A stretch of DNA of 11,194 nucleotides, from assembly GCA_021204605.1 (NCBI GenBank), contig JAJPZD010000078.1, forward strand, positions 1 through 11,194, read 5' to 3'. Position 1 is the stretch's first letter, and each line of letters begins with the position of its first letter. This stretch comes from Prevotella sp. (GTDB lineage Bacteria; Bacteroidota; Bacteroidia; Bacteroidales; Bacteroidaceae). The notes under the pieces are model-generated. The model made no database searches and was not told the origin of the DNA. It worked only from the letters and a program-made list of their open reading frames with translations. Position numbers and translations under genes: made by a program. Below are positions 6,404 through 11,194 of this stretch, one piece after another.

Positions 6404-7143
6404 ATCATATCATATTCTATATTTTCCAAGAACAGTGCGTTTCCCGGCACGCTCTCTCCGGCGTCAGAACGGTTGCCTCCAACAACAATCTTTTTGAATG
6501 TGTCAATGTCAATCCGCCCCCTGCCTACATCAAGCAGTGTTCCGACTATCGCCCTGACCATATTCCGCAGAAAACGGTTGGCGGTTATCTCGAAATGCCA
6601 TGCGTTCTCACTGTCCCGCACCCACCTGGCAACCGTCACATTGCACAGCATTGTCTTTGCGTCTGAATTGCTCTTGCAGAATGAGGAGAAGTCATTGTAT
6701 CTTAACAACAGTTCCGCCGCCTCGTTCATTTTCGTAAAATCAATAATATACGGCAACTCGTAGGAATAAGCCCTCAAGAACGGGTCTTTATGCAGATGAA
6801 CATAATAATGGTATGTCCTCGACAGCGCACTGAACCGTGCGTGTTTGTCATTATCCACGGGCACCACTTTATCCACGGAAATATCCTTCGGCAACATCCT
6901 GTTGAGCTTGTAGGCGAGTTGTGCGTTATCTACCTTCTGTGTGGTATCAAAATGAGACACCATCATGCGGGCGTGCACACCAGTGTCGGTGCGCCCTGCC
7001 CCCGCAACCTGCACATCCTCACGCAACAGCACAGACAGCACTTTCTGCAGTTCCTCCTGCACTGTAACCGAGTTGGGCTGCACCTGCCACCCGTGATACC
7101 CTGTACCATCATACTTCATGTATATGAAATATCTGCTCATCAA
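6400..7143 (-). CDS. truA: tRNA pseudouridine(38-40) synthase TruA
   Basis: Converts uridine to pseudouridine at positions 38-40 in the anticodon stem-loop of many tRNAs. At 247 residues it is normal for the family. The start is MMSRYFIYMKYDGTGYHGWQ. The catalytic motif GAGRTDTGVHA includes the nucleophilic D53. The C-terminal signature FEITANRFLRNMVRAIVGTLL is intact, so the gene should be functional. Either of two adjacent ATGs (7143 or 7140) may start it. It lies 30 bp after lipo3, probably in the same transcript, and overlaps the EFR1 gene by 4 nt. A 63-bp diverged remnant of another truA copy is at 3918-3980, so this may be a duplicate or replacement of the original gene. Confidence 0.97.
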   Translation of the reverse strand: MMSRYFIYMKYDGTGYHGWQVQPNSVTVQEELQKVLSVLLREDVQVAGAGRTDTGVHARMMVSHFDTTQKVDNAQLAYKLNRMLPKDISVDKVVPVDNDKHARFSALSRTYHYYVHLHKDPFLRAYSYELPYIIDFTKMNEAAELLLRYNDFSSFCKSNSDAKTMLCNVTVARWVRDSENAWHFEITANRFLRNMVRAIVGTLLDVGRGRIDIDTFKKIVVGGNRSDAGESVPGNALFLENIEYDMI

Positions 7144-7173
7144 TTGTCTTGTATATTTTCAGATTTCCGATAT

Positions 7174-7962
7174 TCACTCTCCTTCTTCAGGGAATATGTC
7201 TTGTGGGGACAGGTCTATTGTGATTATTGTAGCACCTTTTGCATTCATGCATTTAATGATATGATGCACATCTTCATCAATAATCTGCTGTTTATAAGAT
7301 TTATATGCTTGCAAAGATTTAATCATCGACTCTCGTAAATCGTCATACAGAGATTTGTAGTCGTCAGAGTTGGGATCTAATTCATCGTTTATTTTTTTAA
7401 ATGTCATTTCAAAATAAACATTATTGCCTTCAACATAATTTTTATTCTCGATAGCATCATTAGCATCGGAGGATGATCCTATTTTCTCAAAAACATCTTT
7501 GATTTTATCCAAATAAGAATGTTTTTTGAGCTCGCCTGATTTGAGCTTTTCTCTAAGTTCCCTTGCTCGGTCTGGACTTAACTCGATGGTTTTTCTTGAG
7601 TTGCTGTCATTTTTATTTATAATGACGAATTTCATCCCTATGTTATACTCTACAAATATATCATCGCTGTCGTTGCCTGAAATAAAATTCACTAAATACT
7701 CGTCAGAATTGAGCTTTTCTTCAGAGCCTATTTCATCAAATAATTCAGATGATACAGCCCCTGAGTAAACCAAGTCATCTCCTTCAAAGTCAACATTTGT
7801 GAAGGCGCCGTCATATCCTTCGATATCTATCGGCAATGACTCACGGATGGACTTTAACATCTCTTTTTTCTGTTTTTCTGACAGTTGTTTGCTGCACGAC
7901 GTTGTCATTGTGAATAGTACCGCCATTGTCATCAGGCATAGGATAAGATTAATTTTCTTCAT
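7174..7962 (-). CDS. two-domain lipoprotein of unknown function (lipo3)
   Basis: A 262-residue paralogue of lipo2. Signal peptide MKKINLILCLMTMAVLFTMTTSC places the lipidation site at C23. The same internal duplication is seen: SLPIDIEG...FTNVDFEGDDLVYSGAV, ending TIELSPDRA, in the first half; then after a Lys-rich linker (LKSGELKKHSYLDKIK) NKNYVEGNNVYFEMTF, ending TIDLSPQDIF, in the second half. The C-terminus adds PEEGE. It is rich in Asp, Glu, Lys and Ser and should be soluble outside the lipid anchor. I do not recognise a named family; a periplasmic or outer-membrane-attached role is inferred only from the signal. The ATG is fixed by the signal peptide and by the leader ATTACAACTATG shared with both paralogues. 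It has its own promoter and is followed 30 bp later by truA, so it probably heads the lipo3-truA-EFR1 transcript. Confidence 0.87.
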   Translation of the reverse strand: MKKINLILCLMTMAVLFTMTTSCSKQLSEKQKKEMLKSIRESLPIDIEGYDGAFTNVDFEGDDLVYSGAVSSELFDEIGSEEKLNSDEYLVNFISGNDSDDIFVEYNIGMKFVIINKNDSNSRKTIELSPDRARELREKLKSGELKKHSYLDKIKDVFEKIGSSSDANDAIENKNYVEGNNVYFEMTFKKINDELDPNSDDYKSLYDDLRESMIKSLQAYKSYKQQIIDEDVHHIIKCMNAKGATIITIDLSPQDIFPEEGE

Positions 7963-8045
7963 AGTTGTAATGTTTTTTGTGATTGATTATTATATGAGTA
8001 ATACGTTTTACAAGTTGAAAATTCAGAAATGTATTTGATATTCTG

Positions 8046-8076
8046 CAAAGATACATAAAAAACCGGAACTTTGAAA
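8046..8076 (-). promoter_or_regulatory. promoter of the lipo3-truA-EFR1 transcript
   Basis: On the minus strand TATCTTTG (8053-8046) fits the -7 consensus, and TTTC (8076-8073), one base from TTTG, lies 19 bp upstream. The leader would be about 75 nt. Placement relative to the ATG is within 3 bp of that in front of lipo2. The region is divergent from comEC. Confidence 0.6.
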
Positions 8077-8187
8077 ATTAAAATGCTATGTGTCTGTGAA
8101 TGAATAAAGATTTGTACAAAATATTTTCAGAGTTAATGGAAATTTGCTAATTTAGCGGAAAATTTCAAAGACTCCTATTTTATCACA

Positions 8188-9738
8188 TTGCGAAGTACAT
8201 TTCAGTTATATCCATTATTAAATGTGGCGTTGGCTCTTGTCGTGGGTATGGTTTTCGACAAGCAGACGGGCAGTGGCGTGCCCACGTGGGTATGGCTGTC
8301 GCTATTGAGCCTGTCGGTGGTGTCGTCATTATGCTTTTACAGGAAATTGGTGGTGCAGTCGGTGCTTATTCTCGTTGCCGTGGTGATGCTTGGCGGTACG
8401 CTGATGTCGATGAAACAGGCATCGCTTGAGGTGGAGCCCCCCTGGGGAAAGAAAGATTATACTGCCGTTGTCGCAAGTTCACCGAAACTGAATGGGAAGG
8501 CGTTGAAATGCGATTTGTTAGTGATGATAAACGGCAAGCCGATGAAAACGATGGCGACCATAGAGCGCGACTATGATGCCGACAATCTGAAACCGGGCGA
8601 TGGCATATTGTTTACCAGCTATCTCAACGTGCCTGCCAACGGCAAGAAAGCAACGTTTGACTACCGTTCATACCTGCTTAACAATGGTTATCTAGCCACT
8701 ACCTACATACATACCGATGATTGGTGCCGGCAAGCTGCCGTCATGGGCAAGTTGCCGTTTATCACACGTTTGAAGCTAAGTGCGTTGCAGTTCCGTGAGA
8801 GGCTGCTGCAGAAATACAAGGAATTGGGCTTTGACGACGAGGAATATGAGGTGCTTGCCGCCATGACATTAGGGCAGAAGTCGGCCATGTCTGCTGAGTT
8901 GAAAGAGGACTATGCCATTGCCGGCGCCGGTCATGTGCTTGCATTGTCGGGCCTGCACCTCTCAACGATTTACGTGTTCCTGACGTTGCTTATCAGTGTG
9001 AGGCGACGGTTGTGGTATATCATCAGTCAGGTGATCATAATCAGCGCTATATGGGCATACGTGTTCATCGTGGGGATGTCGATTTCGGTGACACGCGCAG
9101 CGATAATGCTGACCGTTTACTCTCTTGTGAGTATGCTCAACCGCGACCGTATCTCGCTGAACACCATATCACTCGCGGCAATCATCATCTTGGCGTGCAA
9201 CCCGTTGACGGCATACGATGTGGGTTGCCAGATGTCGTTTCTCGCAGTACTGTCAATCACGCTTTTTTATCGCCCTATATTCTATCTCATGCCGTTCAAA
9301 TGGCGTGGAATATTGCCTGTGAAGTGGGTGTGGGGGATGTTCTCGGTGTCAACGGCGGCGAAAATCGGCGTGCTTCCGCTGATAGCTTTCTATTTTCATC
9401 GCATCTCGTGCTATTCGCCGATAACCGACCTGGTTATCATACCTCTTGTTACGGTTATCCTGTATGGCACTGTCCTTTTGCTGCTCACAGGGTTCTTCCC
9501 TTTGCTTCAAGCCATAATAGGTGCAATACTGATTTATATAGTGTATCTGCTCAACTCATTCGTGTCGTCGGTGGCACGGTTGCCGGGGGTGAGCATCGAG
9601 AATATCAACATAAGCCTGACACAACTGATTATTGCATACGGCGTGCTTGTCTTACTTATTTTGCTATGCAGATATATGTATAAGCAGTATGTGCAATACA
9701 AGAGCCGCAGGATATTAAGAATAGCGAGTGAAAATTGA
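8188..9738 (+). CDS. comEC: ComEC/Rec2-type DNA uptake channel protein, short form
   Basis: A multi-pass inner-membrane protein of 516 residues related to the competence channel that passes single-stranded DNA into the cytoplasm. N-terminal membrane segments (about 10-75) are followed by an OB-like soluble part (about 85-180; DUF4131 region). Next comes the competence domain with GAGHVLALSGLHLST (246-260), SVTRAAIMLTVYSL (300-313) and GCQMSFLAVLSITLF (346-360), all signature stretches. The metallo-beta-lactamase-like domain of long ComEC proteins is absent; the protein ends in a basic tail after the last helix. The start is unusual: the frame is open back to 8137 without any ATG, so TTG at 8188 is the best candidate. 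A weak promoter-like TAATTTAG at 8148-8155 would leave a short leader. It is divergent from lipo3. Competence itself is not shown by this gene alone. Confidence 0.9.
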   Translation: MRSTFQLYPLLNVALALVVGMVFDKQTGSGVPTWVWLSLLSLSVVSSLCFYRKLVVQSVLILVAVVMLGGTLMSMKQASLEVEPPWGKKDYTAVVASSPKLNGKALKCDLLVMINGKPMKTMATIERDYDADNLKPGDGILFTSYLNVPANGKKATFDYRSYLLNNGYLATTYIHTDDWCRQAAVMGKLPFITRLKLSALQFRERLLQKYKELGFDDEEYEVLAAMTLGQKSAMSAELKEDYAIAGAGHVLALSGLHLSTIYVFLTLLISVRRRLWYIISQVIIISAIWAYVFIVGMSISVTRAAIMLTVYSLVSMLNRDRISLNTISLAAIIILACNPLTAYDVGCQMSFLAVLSITLFYRPIFYLMPFKWRGILPVKWVWGMFSVSTAAKIGVLPLIAFYFHRISCYSPITDLVIIPLVTVILYGTVLLLLTGFFPLLQAIIGAILIYIVYLLNSFVSSVARLPGVSIENINISLTQLIIAYGVLVLLILLCRYMYKQYVQYKSRRILRIASEN

Positions 9739-9770
9739 AGAGTGTTGCGGCAAGCCGAATGTAATCAAAT

Positions 9771-9806
9771 GAAAAATGAAGAATGAAAAATGAAGAATGA
9801 AAAATG
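9771..9806. repeat. 14-bp tandem repeat, about 2.6 copies
   Basis: The unit GAAAAATGAAGAAT occurs perfectly at 9771-9784 and 9785-9798, followed by the partial copy GAAAAATG to 9806. It lies 32 bp after the comEC stop in non-coding sequence. It is immediately left of the two-tier hairpin at 9833-9868, and the two may belong to one dispersed element. Confidence 0.85.
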
Positions 9807-9832
9807 CATCTTTGCCTGGCTACTTGCTATAG

Positions 9833-9868
9833 GTTGAGATACGTTTCTCCGAAACGTGCGGACTCAAC
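9833..9868. repeat. two-tier inverted repeat (hairpin), possible dispersed element
   Basis: The outer arms GTTGAG (9833-9838) and CTCAAC (9863-9868) enclose inner arms ACGTTT (9841-9846) and AAACGT (9852-9857) around a 5-nt loop CTCCG. No T-run follows on either strand, so it is not a standard intrinsic terminator, although it sits between the convergent 3' ends of comEC and yggS. A second small palindrome CAACaaGTTG (9865-9874) overlaps its right edge. It could be a REP-like or miniature mobile element. Confidence 0.6.
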
Positions 9869-9931
9869 AAGTTGTGTCCCTACATTGGTGTGTGTAAGGG
9901 AGAGGGGGAATTGAAAAAGCTGTGATTTTCA

Positions 9932-10612
9932 TTAGTATTCTCTTTCACCGAAGATAGAGGTGCCGATGCGCACCATGGTGCTGCGGCATTGAATGGCGAT
10001 GCGGTAGTCGTCGCTCATGCCCCAGGAACGCTCGCGGAAGGCATCGTTATCGGCGAAATATTTTTCCTTAATTTCGTCGAAGAAATCGGCTGCGGTGTTG
10101 AACTCACGTCTTATCTGTTGCTCGTCGTCAACGTTGGAGGCCATCATCATCAGTCCGCAGATTCGTATGTTTTTCATCTCACGCCACTCGCCGGTATCAA
10201 GGAGGGCTCGGCAGTCGCCGAGGGAGAAGCCATATTTTGTCGTCTCCTCTGCAATATGTAGTTCCAGTAGCACATTGATAATGCGGTTGTGCTTTGCGGC
10301 GTGCTTGTTGATTTCCCTAAGCAGCTTGAGGGTGTCAACGGCATCTATGGAATGGATATATGGTGCGATGTATTTCACCTTGTTGGTCTGGAGGTGCCCT
10401 ATGAAATGCCATTCAATGTCTTTTGGCAGGGCTACCTGTTTCTTGGCGAGTTCCTGCTCGTGGCTTTCTCCGAAGATGCGCTGCCCCGCATCGTAGGCGG
10501 TCTGCAGCTCCTCAATGGGGTGATACTTGCTGACGGCGACGAGACGGACACCGTCGGGCAGTGTGTCCTTTATTGTTTTCAGGTTTTCCGCTATGTCAAC
10601 ACCGTTATTCAT
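9932..10612 (-). CDS. YggS/PROSC-family pyridoxal-phosphate-binding homeostasis protein
   Basis: A cytoplasmic PLP-binding protein of 226 residues with the fold of the N-terminal domain of alanine racemase. Family members bind PLP without known catalysis and balance free PLP and amino-acid pools. Visible marks are VAVSKYHP, with K29 as the PLP-linking lysine; GQRIFGESHEQEL; IEWHFIGHLQTNKVKY; MMMASN; and the C-terminal WGMSDDY followed by MVRIGTSIFGERE, which holds the phosphate-binding loop. The family usually has SMGMSDD; here the first Met is Trp, a mild oddity. The N-terminus is compact compared with proteobacterial members. Its ATG overlaps the stop of the upstream DUF4494 gene (ATGA at 10612-10609), so translation is probably coupled. 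It corresponds to E. coli yggS (yggS itself is a systematic name). Confidence 0.95.
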   Translation of the reverse strand: MNNGVDIAENLKTIKDTLPDGVRLVAVSKYHPIEELQTAYDAGQRIFGESHEQELAKKQVALPKDIEWHFIGHLQTNKVKYIAPYIHSIDAVDTLKLLREINKHAAKHNRIINVLLELHIAEETTKYGFSLGDCRALLDTGEWREMKNIRICGLMMMASNVDDEQQIRREFNTAADFFDEIKEKYFADNDAFRERSWGMSDDYRIAIQCRSTMVRIGTSIFGEREY

Positions 10613-11109
10613 TGTTGGTCCTCCTCAAATTCCGGCTCATCGTCGGCATCATCTTTTTTCAGGCTGCCGCCATGCTCGAACACGTCCATAATCTGTGTCT
10701 CGGCAATGCTTGCTATGACATAGTCAATCATCGTGCCGCCCATTATCTCCTCGATACTCTTAACAGCGTTTGGGAGCGTGTCGGAGTGGACGAGGTAGTT
10801 GACGTTGGATCGTTTTTCCTTCTCTGTCTTCTCGTCGATGGTGATAAACTGCAGTTTTGCCTTATAATAGCGGTCAGCCTTAGGCGCATCGCTGAAGAAA
10901 ATCTCCCTGTAAGTCGCCTTCTTGATATCGGAAACCTCGAACTCGCCGCTTATGTAGGCTGACATCTCTTCTGTGATACACGCCTCCGCCTCCGTGAAAC
11001 TAAGGGCATCCACGGTATATAGTTCCGTAACCTTTTTCTGCATCCCATCCTCCAAGGTCTTTTCGTAACGGACCTTGCACTCAAACCAAGTTGTTGTCCT
11101 GCTTCTCAT
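10609..11109 (-). CDS. DUF4494 family protein
   Basis: A small soluble protein of 166 residues of unknown function, recognised as the Bacteroidetes-restricted DUF4494 family from its N-terminus (MRSRTTTWFECKVRYEKT) and the stretch ELYTVDALSFTEAEACITEE with YREIFFSD and YYKAKLQFITIDEKTEKEK. There is no signal peptide or membrane segment. The C-terminal tail is strongly acidic (KKDDADDEPEFEEDQQ) and likely disordered. It is the first gene of a two-gene operon with the YggS-type protein, overlapping it by 4 nt. To my knowledge this pairing is common in Bacteroidetes, hinting at a shared process, but no role is established. The ATG at 11109 is the only sensible start, with a good promoter just upstream. 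Confidence 0.88.
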   Translation of the reverse strand: MRSRTTTWFECKVRYEKTLEDGMQKKVTELYTVDALSFTEAEACITEEMSAYISGEFEVSDIKKATYREIFFSDAPKADRYYKAKLQFITIDEKTEKEKRSNVNYLVHSDTLPNAVKSIEEIMGGTMIDYVIASIAETQIMDVFEHGGSLKKDDADDEPEFEEDQQ

Positions 11110-11131
11110 TTTGTTATGTCATTAGTCTCTG

Positions 11132-11163
11132 CAAAATTAATGCAAAGTCTGGGACTTTGCAAA
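11132..11163 (-). promoter_or_regulatory. Bacteroidetes-type promoter of the DUF4494-yggS operon
   Basis: On the minus strand TTTG (11163-11160) is followed after 20 bp by TAATTTTG (11139-11132), a full consensus match. It leaves a leader of only about 15 nt before the ATG at 11109. The spacer is almost entirely a palindrome (11142-11160). Confidence 0.7.
11142..11160. repeat. perfect 8-bp-arm palindrome inside the promoter spacer
   Basis: GCAAAGTC (11142-11149) and GACTTTGC (11153-11160) are exact inverted copies around TGG. The element lies between the -33 and -7 boxes of the DUF4494 promoter and shares one base with the -33 box, an ideal place for a repressor operator. It could equally be a short dispersed palindrome. 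Confidence 0.75.
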
Positions 11164-11175
11164 TTAAATAAGATA

Positions 11176-11194
11176 AAAAGCCCCTCCCTAACCC
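11176..11194 (-). other. G-run sequence followed by a T-tract at the window edge
   Basis: On the minus strand the window begins GGGTTAGGGAGGGGCTTTTT. Three G-runs and then T's suggest either the end of a repeat of the kind common in Bacteroidetes intergenic regions, or the 3' arm of a terminator for an upstream gene outside the window. It is cut by the edge, so no decision is possible. Confidence 0.3.

Noticed and set aside
6242..7338. Rightward open frames of 173 and 182 codons opposite EFR1, truA and lipo3
   Set aside because: They are shadows of well-supported leftward genes with clear motifs; no promoter or family features.
2979..8187. Insertion sequence, phage or defence island explaining the scrambled region
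   Set aside because: No transposase, integrase, terminal inverted repeats or defence-type domains were found; only duplicated genes and relics.
9012..9683. 223-codon rightward open frame inside comEC in another frame
   Set aside because: It overlaps the signature-bearing part of comEC, and its composition matches no known protein type.
9771..9806. Start of a CRISPR array
   Set aside because: The 14-bp units are directly adjacent with no spacers and low complexity.
9833..9868. Intrinsic terminator for comEC or yggS
   Set aside because: There is a good stem but no T-run on either strand after it; better described as a repeat element.

Overview
The window looks like a chromosomal segment of a Bacteroidetes (Bacteroidota) bacterium, most likely Prevotella or a close relative. 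Several upstream regions carry the Bacteroidetes-type promoter (TTTG, 19-20 bp, TAnnTTTG), there are almost no Shine-Dalgarno sequences, and the gene set fits: type I asparaginase, uronate isomerase, EFR1-type flavodoxin-ferredoxin, DUF4494 and a short ComEC. No phage, IS transposase, CRISPR array, tRNA or rRNA was seen.

Left part (1-2977). The first 64 bases are the 5' end of a leftward rubrerythrin gene with its own promoter behind a leader of about 120 nt. Next come leftward ansA (asparaginase) and rightward uxaC (uronate isomerase). They share a 183-bp divergent promoter region with one TATATTTG box on each strand. A strong hairpin at 2941-2977 closes uxaC and probably also serves the convergent EamA transporter gene.

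Central part (2979-8187), the most unusual region. All genes run leftward. In transcription order they are: a two-domain lipoprotein gene (lipo3, 7174-7962), truA, an EFR1-like flavodoxin-ferredoxin gene coupled to truA by an ATGA overlap, the relic of a DMT-like transporter 3' end (5506-5613), a second two-domain lipoprotein gene (lipo2), a third lipoprotein gene cut to one domain (lipo1), a 63-bp relic of a second truA (3918-3980), and an intact EamA/DMT transporter. The order lipoprotein - truA - DMT transporter therefore appears twice, with truA intact in one copy and the transporter intact in the other. My reading is segmental duplication, or insertion of a related allele, followed by reciprocal decay. 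The lipoproteins belong to a paralogous family I cannot name. Each full-length member is built from two diverged copies of a domain of about 100 residues.

Right part (8188-11194). Rightward comEC (channel part only, TTG start) is followed by a 190-bp intergenic region holding a 14-bp tandem repeat and a two-tier hairpin. Then comes a leftward two-gene operon of DUF4494 and a YggS-type PLP-binding protein, overlapping by ATGA. Its promoter has a perfect 8-bp-arm palindrome between the -33 and -7 boxes.

Most of the window is housekeeping or metabolic. The undescribed material is the lipoprotein family and the relic-filled duplication around truA. I see no evidence for a defence system or other elaborate novel machinery.
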